NCBI GenBank assembly: GCA_041650035.1
Contig: JBAZLY010000022.1
Span: forward strand, 1-19,496
Length of the DNA: 19,496 nt
Source: JAQUQI01 sp041650035
GTDB taxonomy: Bacteria > Omnitrophota > Gorgyraeia > JABMRG01
Direction of reading: 5' to 3'
The translations under genes were made by a program, and so were the position numbers. Numbering within the stretch: the first letter of the stretch is position 1; each line of letters begins with the position of its first letter. This document shows, piece after piece, positions 1-6,789 of this stretch. The notes under the pieces were generated by a model that did not search any database, had not been told where the DNA came from, and saw only the letters and a program-made list of their open reading frames with translations.

Positions 1-1
1 T

Positions 2-433
2 TTTGATTTTAATGAGAATAAGGTGTTTTTTACGCGTCACGATACGGTATCAGGCAGGACTTCACGGCAGGAATTTATTTTCAAGGCGGATATCGTTAAC
101 AGGCTGGTCCTGGCTCTCTATGTCCAGCGATTCCTGAAAACAGGCAAGAAAAGCGCCAATATAGAGATGTTGAGCAGTGAACCGAGGCTTATAAGATGCG
201 GATTGCACATTATAGACAAAGAGGATATTGAGATAGGAGGCTTAATGGTAAAGGCGTATAAACTATGCCTTGACCCCCAGCTCGGTCTGTTTAATTTTGC
301 GAAGATTTTTATACCCAAGGCTTATGTATGGCATTCGGCAGGGCCTAGTTTTGAATGGCTTAAATACAAGGGGCTCGAGATAAACCTTGATTCCCCTATT
401 GTAGAGATAGAAAAAGAGGGGTGTTCACAATGA
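2..433 (+). CDS. C-terminal part of an unknown protein, possibly DUF3108-like (5' end outside window)
   Basis: The frame is open from the window edge, so the true start lies upstream; 143 residues are visible, ending at TGA 431-433. The fragment has alternating hydrophobic residues suggestive of a beta-rich fold and ends in a segment with FEWLKYKG and SPIVEIEKE. The layout (an early D-x-x-N-R-L-V-x-A-L-Y-x-x-R region, a middle glycine-rich turn, a late W-L stretch and a V-E-I-E strand) resembles DUF3108-type periplasmic proteins, but that is recognition of a weak pattern only. The stop overlaps the next start (ATGA), so it is co-transcribed and translationally coupled with the membrane phosphatase that follows. 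Real coding sequence is very likely; the family is uncertain. Confidence 0.6.
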   Translation, partial: FDFNENKVFFTRHDTVSGRTSRQEFIFKADIVNRLVLALYVQRFLKTGKKSANIEMLSSEPRLIRCGLHIIDKEDIEIGGLMVKAYKLCLDPQLGLFNFAKIFIPKAYVWHSAGPSFEWLKYKGLEINLDSPIVEIEKEGCSQ

Positions 434-1764
434 GAGACCGCGCGATTCCGGAAAGGCTCAAGCTTTCTTACGAGGCAGGGCTTGGCAAATTGTTTTATTC
501 CCGGATAAACCTGTTTTGCTATATCGTAATAACTGTTTTCCTTATCGAGATAACGGCGGGGCTTACTTTTTTCAGGCAGATATTAAGTCCCAATGATTTT
601 CCGGGTATAATCACAGGGCTTGTGGTCTCTCTCGTACTTTTATCCACCGCCCGGGCTGGACGGGGGTTATTGTTTTATAAAATACGCGCGGGTATCTTCA
701 GCGCTCTTTTGGTCCTTATTGCCATACTGTCCGCACCTGCCCACCCGGGGCTAATCGCGCATATGGGGATAACCCTGGTATTGCTGGCCTTTTTTGTTAG
801 CATATTATTATTGCCGTGGTCCGCGAGAGAAACAGCTGTTATCGGATTTTTCGCGCTGATAAACTTTGTTTTTGTCTATCTTGGCGCGCGGACATTTGTT
901 AACACGGAGGTATTTACGATAAATACCGTTATCATGATCATTGCCGCGGCAATCGGTATTATTGTAAAGAGGACCGAGAATCTACTTCGCGAGAAGAATT
1001 TTTTATCAAAGGCGGAGATCGAAGAAAAGAACGCCGTCATGATGAAAGAGCTTGATATAGCCAGAAAGATACAGAGGAGCATTATCCCGCAGTCTATGCA
1101 GGACCCGCTGGCTGATATCGCGGTGACATATCAGCCCATGTTCTATATGGGAGGGGATTACGCCAAATTCAGTTTTGTTGACAAGGATAAACTGATGTTT
1201 ATAGTCTCCGATATTACCGGGCACGGTGTCTCTTCAGCCCTTCTTGTTAACAGGATACACACGGAGATAGAAAGGCTTTTAAACCTGCGTGTCAGCCCGG
1301 GGGAACTGCTAAAGGGGCTGGGGGTCTTTATTGACAGGGATTTCGGCAAGATAGGTTTTTATCTTACCGCTTTTTGCGGCATGCTCGATTTCTCTAACAA
1401 CAGGCTGGTGTATTCAAATCACGGGCACCCGCCTCAAATACTCATGCAATCCAAGGAGAACAATATTGTTCTCATGGATTCCCAGACATTTTTGATGGGT
1501 ATCGGGCTGGCGGATAATACTGTATATGACGCGAATATAGCTTTCAAGAAAGGTGACAGGCTTATATTGTTTACCGACGGCGTGATCGAGGCCAAGGGCC
1601 CTGACGGGTGTCTGTTTGGTTATGAAAATCTCAAGGATTTTGCGAAGGAGAATATAGGGCTTCATGTCAGCGAATTCAATACAAGGCTTCTTGAGCGTGT
1701 AAACGTTTTTCAACAGGATAACCAGACAGACGACATATTCCTGCTTTCTATCCAGATCAAGTAA
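430..1764 (+). CDS. Membrane-anchored PP2C/SpoIIE-type serine phosphatase (RsbU-like)
   Basis: The 444-residue protein has about six hydrophobic segments (roughly residues 28-46, 58-72, 86-103, 108-128, 133-151, 160-180), a charged coiled-coil linker (about 182-210) and a PP2C-like domain (about 212-444). Visible signatures are ARKIQRSIIPQ at the linker junction, GGD at 241-243, DITGHG at 261-266, FTDGVIEA at 381-388 and QTDDIFLLS at 432-440. These supply the acidic metal ligands expected of PPM phosphatases. Known RsbU/SpoIIE relatives dephosphorylate anti-sigma-factor antagonists in partner-switching circuits; no antagonist or anti-sigma gene is visible here. I chose ATG 430 because an AGAGGGG ribosome site at 415-421 sits 8 bases upstream and overlaps the alternative GTG at 421. 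The N-terminal membrane part probably senses an envelope signal, which is inference. Confidence 0.88.
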   Translation: MRDRAIPERLKLSYEAGLGKLFYSRINLFCYIVITVFLIEITAGLTFFRQILSPNDFPGIITGLVVSLVLLSTARAGRGLLFYKIRAGIFSALLVLIAILSAPAHPGLIAHMGITLVLLAFFVSILLLPWSARETAVIGFFALINFVFVYLGARTFVNTEVFTINTVIMIIAAAIGIIVKRTENLLREKNFLSKAEIEEKNAVMMKELDIARKIQRSIIPQSMQDPLADIAVTYQPMFYMGGDYAKFSFVDKDKLMFIVSDITGHGVSSALLVNRIHTEIERLLNLRVSPGELLKGLGVFIDRDFGKIGFYLTAFCGMLDFSNNRLVYSNHGHPPQILMQSKENNIVLMDSQTFLMGIGLADNTVYDANIAFKKGDRLILFTDGVIEAKGPDGCLFGYENLKDFAKENIGLHVSEFNTRLLERVNVFQQDNQTDDIFLLSIQIK

Positions 1765-1820
1765 AACGCGCGCGCGGTCAATGATTACCATTAGTATCTC
1801 TCAAGATAAGAGGCATCAGG

Positions 1821-4313
1821 ATGTTTAATTCATTTTTCCCTGTCCAGGACCCTGTCTTAGTTTTCGCGATACTTATGTTAATTGCCCTGATAGCGCCGAT
1901 CGTATCGTCAAGATTCGGTCTGCCGGGCATTATAGGCCTTATTGTGTCCGGGATATTATTAGGGCCTCATGGTTTTTGCGTTCTTGACAGGGGTGTTGAG
2001 ATACAGCTTTTAGGCTCGGTCGGACTGCTTTATATCATGTTTCTTGCCGGACTTGAATTGGACAGGGTGCAGTTTATGCGCCATCGCCGGCACAGTCTTG
2101 TCTTCGGCGCGCTTACCTTTATTATACCTCTTTTATTAGGCGTCGTATCAGCTAAATACCTGCTTGGTTTCAACTGGCAGGCGTCTATACTGCTTGCAAG
2201 CATGTTTTCTTCTCACACCCTTCTGACATATCCTATAGCAAGCCGCCTTGGGCTTTCCCGGCAGCGTTCGGTTACGACCGCTGTTGGAGGCACTATCATA
2301 ACTGATATTGCCGCCATGCTTGTGCTGGCTGTCATCGCCGCCATACACAAGGGGGAGCCGGGATTGTTGTTTTGGCCCGGACTGTTCATGTATATCGGAA
2401 TTTATACGGCGGCGATGTTTGTCATCCTGCCGTTTTTGCTCAAATGGTTTTTTCGTAGTGTTGCCACAGACGGTATCATTGCCTTCACAGGTGTCCTGGC
2501 CGTTACATATTTTTGTTCTTATATGGCATACACGGCAGGGCTTGAGCCGATAATCGGCGCCTTCTTCGCCGGCATTGTCCTTAACAATTTTATCCCGGAG
2601 AAAAGCGCCCTGATGAGCCGCATCCAGTTTGTCGGGCATTCAATGTTTATCCCGTTTTTCCTTATATCCATAGGGATGCTCGTTGACCTCGGGGTATTGT
2701 TTGCCCCGGGCAAGGCCTTGGCCATAGCCATGGTGATGGTCTTGGCGGTTATTGCCTCTAAATGGGCGGCCTCTTATGTTGTTAGAAGATTGTTAAGGTA
2801 TTCGCAGGATGAAGCGATGCTTATCTATGGTTTGAGCGTTAATCAGGCAGCGGCAACGCTTGCCGTTGTCCTGGTCGGTTACAATATCGGTATTTTCTCG
2901 GAACCTGTGTTGGCTGGCACGATCATAATGATATTAGCGACATGCCTGGCTGGTTCATTGATTACCGACCGTTTCGCGCGTAAGGTAGCGTTGAAGCAGG
3001 ATGATGAGCCGTTATTGGCCTACGATGTTCCGCACAGGATACTGATACCGCTTGTCAATTCGAAAACCGCCAAGGAATTAATGGAATTGGCGGTGCTTTT
3101 GAGGCGGCGCAATTCCCATGAGCCATTATACCCTTTAACCGTTGTTCAATCCGGTAATGAAGCGGATGGACGTGTCGCGCGCGCCGAAAAATTGCTTAGC
3201 TATGTGGTGATCCAGGCCATTGAAGCGGATGTGCCTGTCGTGCCCGTGACCAGGGCGGCTATTGACGCCCTGGCAGGCATATGCCAGGCGGCCGTAGACC
3301 TGCGTATATCATTGATAATAATAGGCTGGAAGGGCAGTTCATCCTCTAACGCGCGGGTATTTGGCAGGATATTGGATTCTATTTTGGACAATACGAGCCA
3401 AATGGTATTTGTCAGCAGGTGCATGATACCTTTAAATACAATGAAGCGCGTTGTGCTGGCTATACCGGCGCTGGTAGACCATCAGCCGGGCTTTTCGGCT
3501 GTTGTCCGCGCCGTCAAGATATTAACCCGCCAATTAGGCGCGTCGTTATTGATTACTACCCTGCCGTCGGTGCTTAAAAGATCCGGCGAGACAATAGCGC
3601 GCGGCCTGCCGGCTGTTAAGGAGTCGTATTCCGCGTTGGAAAAATGGGACGAGCTCCTGCCCTGGGCGAAAAAAAACCTTACCAAGGATGATCTTTTTGT
3701 GATGGTCAATGTGCGTAAGGGCAGGCTCGCATGGCAGCCTGCCCTGAACAGATTGCCGCAATTGGTAAGCCGTCAGATAGATGATGTTAATCTTATTGTC
3801 GCATATCCACCTGAAACAGCCTGGGATGAAGACCGCAAGATACAGGAGCAGGCCTTGCCAGGCCGGCTCCTGCGCTTTCCTCGCGAGAATATCAGGCTGG
3901 ATCTGGGCGGATATGGTATATTCGACGCTATAACAAGGCTTTTAATGCCCGAGTTTGCAGGAAAGGAAACGCAGTTAAAGGAGGTTTCCGATAAACTGCA
4001 AGAAATAGCAAAGATGGAGCCTATGGAGCTTAATCCCGGTATGGTGCTTTTGCACGCGCATATAACCGGCATAAAAAGGCCTTCGGCGTTTCTTGGTTTA
4101 AATAAAATAGGTTGGCGCTTGGCCCGCGTAAACGGGGATATAAAGGTGTTGTTTATACTGCTTAGCGAAAGGGATGCCTGCCCGGAAATACATCTTAAGG
4201 CCCTTGCTGATTTGGTGAGGCCTTTCTGTCGTGCCGATTCCGTTGTTAGGCTTATGCAGTCGGTATCACCGGAAGAGATATTAAACGAATTCGCTCTTGG
4301 CGGCACTGAATAG
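1821..4313 (+). CDS. CPA2 cation/proton antiporter fused to USP-like regions and a PTS EIIA-like domain
   Basis: This is an 830-residue inner-membrane protein. Residues 1 to about 390 form the multi-helix CPA2 (Na_H_Exchanger/KefB-type) transporter, with the early RFGLPGIIGLIVSGILLGPHG segment and YGLSVNQAAATLAVVLVGY near the end. From about 403 (VPHRILIPLV) and again from about 541 (MKRVVLAIPALV) there are two universal-stress-protein-like regions. Residues about 690-828 resemble a PTS EIIA type-2 domain: the GMVLLHAH motif aligns with the phosphohistidine region (His745 or His747), followed by VLFILLSERD, HLKALADLVRPF and SVSPEEILNEF. The likely role is Na+ or K+/H+ exchange tuned by nucleotide and/or phosphorelay input. 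ATG 1821 has TAAGAGG at 1806-1812. It lies 56 bp after the phosphatase gene. The EIIA assignment comes from pattern reading; the transporter part is secure. Confidence 0.88.
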   Translation: MFNSFFPVQDPVLVFAILMLIALIAPIVSSRFGLPGIIGLIVSGILLGPHGFCVLDRGVEIQLLGSVGLLYIMFLAGLELDRVQFMRHRRHSLVFGALTFIIPLLLGVVSAKYLLGFNWQASILLASMFSSHTLLTYPIASRLGLSRQRSVTTAVGGTIITDIAAMLVLAVIAAIHKGEPGLLFWPGLFMYIGIYTAAMFVILPFLLKWFFRSVATDGIIAFTGVLAVTYFCSYMAYTAGLEPIIGAFFAGIVLNNFIPEKSALMSRIQFVGHSMFIPFFLISIGMLVDLGVLFAPGKALAIAMVMVLAVIASKWAASYVVRRLLRYSQDEAMLIYGLSVNQAAATLAVVLVGYNIGIFSEPVLAGTIIMILATCLAGSLITDRFARKVALKQDDEPLLAYDVPHRILIPLVNSKTAKELMELAVLLRRRNSHEPLYPLTVVQSGNEADGRVARAEKLLSYVVIQAIEADVPVVPVTRAAIDALAGICQAAVDLRISLIIIGWKGSSSSNARVFGRILDSILDNTSQMVFVSRCMIPLNTMKRVVLAIPALVDHQPGFSAVVRAVKILTRQLGASLLITTLPSVLKRSGETIARGLPAVKESYSALEKWDELLPWAKKNLTKDDLFVMVNVRKGRLAWQPALNRLPQLVSRQIDDVNLIVAYPPETAWDEDRKIQEQALPGRLLRFPRENIRLDLGGYGIFDAITRLLMPEFAGKETQLKEVSDKLQEIAKMEPMELNPGMVLLHAHITGIKRPSAFLGLNKIGWRLARVNGDIKVLFILLSERDACPEIHLKALADLVRPFCRADSVVRLMQSVSPEEILNEFALGGTE

Positions 4314-4440
4314 CGTCGCTATATCGGCCTTTTAACCTTCTTCCGCCACTGTCTTTGCGGCTTACTTGAGAAAAAGCGCCGGACTTATAATATGAAAAAG
4401 AGAGGCATGAAACAGGAAGCATGAAGGCATAAAAAAGAGA

Positions 4441-4469
4441 TTGACAATATATGTTTTTAGTTGTATTAT
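4441..4469 (+). promoter_or_regulatory. Sigma-70-type promoter of the DUF134 cassette
   Basis: A consensus -35 TTGACA (4441-4446) and a -10 TATTAT (4464-4469) are separated by exactly 17 bp. Transcription would begin near 4476, leaving a leader of about 20 bases before ATG 4497. The -10 box forms the left edge of a palindromic operator, so a bound regulator would directly block RNA polymerase. Confidence 0.8.
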
Positions 4470-4487
4470 GCATAGGTATGCATAATA
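4464..4487 (+). promoter_or_regulatory. Perfect inverted-repeat operator over the -10 box and start point
   Basis: Two 11-bp arms, TATTATGCATA and TATGCATAATA, are exact reverse complements separated by GG. Each arm also contains the self-complementary ATGCAT. The site covers the -10 box and predicted start point and lies 9 bp before the DUF134 regulator gene. Its position argues for repression, most simply autoregulation by the DUF134 protein. The symmetry is seen directly; the identity of the binding protein is inferred. Confidence 0.72.
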
Positions 4488-4496
4488 GAAGGGTAT

Positions 4497-4850
4497 ATGA
4501 GGCCTAAAAAAACAAGATGGATTGATTGTCACCCGGGTGAGCGTTGTTTCAGGCCGCTGTGTAAGCCAAAGGGCCTGCTTGAGGGTATTGTCCTTGGCCT
4601 TGATGAGCTCGAGGCCCTGCGCCTGTCATATCTTGAAGGTTATGACCAAAAACGCGTTTCTTCGCGCATGAGGATACACCAGTCAACGATATCGCGCATA
4701 CTCGCCTCGGCGCGCAGGAAGGTTACAGACGCGCTTGTAAACGTAAAGTCTATAAAGATAGAGGGAGGTTGTTGCAAGGTGGCAGCGCCGGGGCCTGTAT
4801 CAAGAAGATCTCTCGTCCTCCGCAAAGACATGGAAAGGAGGAAGGCATGA
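4497..4850 (+). CDS. DUF134/UPF0251-family DNA-binding regulator
   Basis: The 117-residue protein begins MRPKKTRWIDCHPGERCFRP, followed by a G-x-V-L-x-L-D-E-L-E-A-L-R-L block, then LEGYDQKRVSSRMRIHQSTI, a sigma-70 region-4-like helix-turn-helix (about residues 41-78), and ALVNVKSIKIEGG. This is the standard DUF134/UPF0251 order. Cysteines occur at 11, 17, 22 and near the end (CC in EGGCC), which could bind metal or sense thiols; that is inference. After the family core there is a basic tail of about 25 residues (SRRSLVLRKDMERRKA). AGAAGGG at 4487-4493 serves as ribosome site, with an unusually short gap of 3 bases. The stop overlaps the permease start (ATGA). It probably controls the palindrome just upstream and thereby the whole cassette. 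Confidence 0.85.
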   Translation: MRPKKTRWIDCHPGERCFRPLCKPKGLLEGIVLGLDELEALRLSYLEGYDQKRVSSRMRIHQSTISRILASARRKVTDALVNVKSIKIEGGCCKVAAPGPVSRRSLVLRKDMERRKA

Positions 4851-6019
4851 GCCGGTATAAAGGTCTCTTATATGTTGCCGCGGCGTTTCTGGCGTGTTTT
4901 TATCTGCCGATTGAAAACCTGCGGTTTACAAATGCTATATTCGAAGCGTTGGCTCTTGTTAGATGGTATGCCCGGGAACATGTCCTGCTCTGTCTTGTGC
5001 CAGCGTTTTTTATCGCTGGGGCTATTTCAGTGTTTGTCAGTCAGGCCTCGGTTGTGAAGTATTTTGGGGCGAAAGCCAATAAGTTTCTTTCTTACAGCGC
5101 GGCTTCTGTATCAGGCACTGTCCTTGCCGTATGTTCATGCACGGTTTTGCCGTTATTTTCAGGCATTTACAAGAGAGGGGCGGGACTTGGACCCGCTATC
5201 GCTTTTCTGTATTCAGGCCCAGCCATTAATGTTCTGGCGATAATTCTTACGGCCCGTATTTTGGGATGCGAATTGGGATTAGGCAGAGCTATTGGGGCAG
5301 TGGTCTTTAGTGTTGTTATAGGCATGCTCATGCATTTAATCTTCCTAAAAGAAGAACACGCGCGCCACGCGAAAGGAGATCTCCAATTTCGCGAGGTTAA
5401 GGCAAACCGCCCGCTTTGGAAAAACATTGTTTATTTTTTCTCTATGGTCGCAGTGCTAATTTTTGCCAATTGGGGCAAACCGATGGAAGGCGATAGCGGG
5501 GTTTGGAGCTTGATTTATTCTGCTAAATGGTGGATTACCGGATTTTTCTTGGTGGTTTTAGGGCTTATAATTATCAATTGGTTTAGAAAAGATGAACTTA
5601 TGGAGTGGACGTCCGCTTCGCGGGGGTTTGCTTTGCAAATTTTGCCACTTCTTTTAGGAGGCGTATTAATCTCGGGGTTTCTTTTAGGCAGGGTTGGCCA
5701 TGAAGGGATGATTCCATCGAGATTCGTTGAAATTCTGGTGGGTGGGAATTCATTGCGGGCGAATTTCTTTGCCTCAATTGCCGCGGCGTTTATGTATTTC
5801 GCGACACTTACAGAGGTGCCTATCGTGCAAGGACTTATTGGGGCCGGCATGGGCAAAGGCCCTGCCCTGGCGCTTCTTTTATCAGGGCCCGCGTTGAGTC
5901 TGCCGAGTATGCTGGTTATCAGGGGCGTTATAGGCACAAAGAAAACCGTTGTTTATGTCAGCCTTGTTGTGATTGTTGCTACGATAAGCGGTATGATTTT
6001 TGGAGCGATAGTTAATTAG
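4847..6019 (+). CDS. COG0701/ArsP-type permease
   Basis: The 390-residue membrane protein has many hydrophobic helices arranged as two related halves. The first half has CSC at residues 96-98 followed by TVLPLFSGIYKRG and SGPAINVLAI; the second half repeats the logic with TLTEVPIVQGLIGAG and SGPALSLPSM. This is the COG0701 (former DUF318) permease family. Some members (ArsP) export trivalent organoarsenicals, but the substrate here cannot be read from sequence. The Cys-Ser-Cys pair and the thioredoxin-like neighbour suggest a thiol-reactive substrate. ATG 4847 is chosen because AAAGGAGG at 4834-4841 is placed correctly and the start overlaps the regulator's stop by ATGA; a longer in-frame start at 4769 would lie deep inside the regulator gene. 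Confidence 0.87.
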   Translation: MSRYKGLLYVAAAFLACFYLPIENLRFTNAIFEALALVRWYAREHVLLCLVPAFFIAGAISVFVSQASVVKYFGAKANKFLSYSAASVSGTVLAVCSCTVLPLFSGIYKRGAGLGPAIAFLYSGPAINVLAIILTARILGCELGLGRAIGAVVFSVVIGMLMHLIFLKEEHARHAKGDLQFREVKANRPLWKNIVYFFSMVAVLIFANWGKPMEGDSGVWSLIYSAKWWITGFFLVVLGLIIINWFRKDELMEWTSASRGFALQILPLLLGGVLISGFLLGRVGHEGMIPSRFVEILVGGNSLRANFFASIAAAFMYFATLTEVPIVQGLIGAGMGKGPALALLLSGPALSLPSMLVIRGVIGTKKTVVYVSLVVIVATISGMIFGAIVN

Positions 6020-6032
6020 GAGAGGATAAAAA

Positions 6033-6266
6033 ATGAAAATCGAGATTTTAGGCGTCGGCTGTCCTAAGTGCAAACAGTTTACCGTTAACGTTGAAGAGGC
6101 GGTTAAAGAGTTGAGCCTTCAGGCTGAAATCGGCAAGGTAACGGATATTGATAAGATCACGGACTATGGCGTGATGATAACACCCGGTCTCGCGGTTGAC
6201 GGGACGGTGGTTTCAGCGGGCAAGTTATTGAGCAAAGACGAGATCAAAAAAATTCTATCAGAATAA
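6033..6266 (+). CDS. Small thioredoxin-like protein with a CPKC motif
   Basis: The 77-residue cytoplasmic protein starts MKIEILGVGCPKC and contains the redox pair Cys10-Cys13, a following helix (QFTVNVEEAVKEL) and the cis-proline-type segment VMITPGLAVDG. It ends with a short helix, as in the TM0996/MTH895 'redox-active disulfide protein 2' family (thioredoxin_3). A ribosome site AGGAGAGG lies at 6018-6025 and the gene is 13 bp behind the permease. In such cassettes it is expected to reduce, or deliver a thiol or metal to, the permease substrate; that link is inference from gene neighbourhood. Confidence 0.87.
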   Translation: MKIEILGVGCPKCKQFTVNVEEAVKELSLQAEIGKVTDIDKITDYGVMITPGLAVDGTVVSAGKLLSKDEIKKILSE

Positions 6267-6278
6267 GACAATTCTTTA

Positions 6279-6628
6279 ATGGGCAATTGCGTGTGTCAGG
6301 AGTCCTGTGTTTTAATATCTTCGCGCTCCTGCGGTTCGGATGTGGGTGAATTCTCCTGTTGCGTGACCCGCAAGATGGCACAATGCGGACAGGCGGGAAT
6401 GTTTTGCCGTGCCGGATCGGAGCGCATACGCCGGGCATAATCGAACTGACAAAGGACGCGAACAAGATAATTGCTGTCAACGGTTGTCAGGTTTTGTGTT
6501 CAAAGAAGATCCTCCGGTTTAGTAGGATCGCAAAAATTGAATACTATACTCGCAGGATTACCGGAGCAATTTTTATTTTCCCCGGGGCGTATTACGCAGG
6601 TGTTTGGTTATGCGCCATTCTGGGGTAA
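6279..6628 (+). pseudogene. Frameshifted DGC-family putative zinc-binding protein
   Basis: The first frame (ATG 6279) gives a cysteine-rich N-terminus with SCGSDVGEF and AQCGQAGMFCRAG, then reads off-family (SERIRRA) and stops at 6438-6440. From 6416 a different frame continues the same family with IGAHTPGIIELTKDANKIIA and VNGCQVLCSKKIL. Adding one base near 6414-6416 joins them into MFCRAGIGAHTPG, the DGC-domain pattern, with a joined length of about 115 residues, normal for the family. The last third (after KKIL) does not look like the family, so a second lesion is possible. There is no good ribosome site and no slippery motif, so decay or a sequencing error is likelier than programmed frameshifting. 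It is the fourth member of the DUF134 cassette. Confidence 0.75.
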
Positions 6629-6690
6629 ATCTATGCCGCGCCTTTATCTTCTTAGATAATTTTTATTCACTTTCCACGCTCAATAAAGTC

Positions 6691-6720
6691 TTGACCTCTC
6701 GGCTCGGGAGGAAGTATAAT
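6691..6720 (+). promoter_or_regulatory. Sigma-70-type promoter for the TPR gene
   Basis: TTGACC (6691-6696) and a perfect TATAAT (6715-6720) are 18 bp apart. Transcription would begin near 6727, giving a leader of about 60 bases that contains the inverted repeat at 6747-6781. Confidence 0.65.
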
Positions 6721-6746
6721 TTATACAAATGATGAGGTGCATTATA

Positions 6747-6781
6747 AAATCGGCGCCAGGCTTAATAATATCCGCCGATTT
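6747..6781 (+). promoter_or_regulatory. 9-bp inverted repeat in the leader of the TPR gene
   Basis: AAATCGGCG (6747-6755) and CGCCGATTT (6773-6781) are perfect reverse complements around a 17-base A/T-rich loop. The right arm ends only 8 bases before ATG 6790, next to the weak purine-rich ribosome site. It could be an RNA hairpin affecting translation or a repressor site. No U-tract follows, so it is not a terminator. Confidence 0.5.
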
Positions 6782-6789
6782 CAGAAAGA

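Noticed and set aside
421..429. GTG 421 as start of the membrane phosphatase
   Set aside because: The ribosome site AGAGGGG overlaps this codon; ATG 430 has correct spacing and an ATGA overlap with the previous stop.
1768..1777. CG-repeat run after the phosphatase gene
   Set aside because: It is a short simple-sequence run without symmetry beyond CG alternation or a T tract; not a terminator or operator.
4314..4440. Terminator or small gene between the antiporter and the DUF134 promoter
   Set aside because: Only a 4-bp stem (CCGC/GCGG) without a T tract and no frame with a credible start were found.
4769..4846. Longer N-terminus of the COG0701 permease
   Set aside because: It would lie inside the regulator gene in another frame and has no ribosome site, while AAAGGAGG precedes ATG 4847.
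6405..6420. Programmed ribosomal frameshift in the DGC gene
   Set aside because: No slippery heptamer, internal Shine-Dalgarno or downstream structure is seen, and the C-terminal part also looks decayed.
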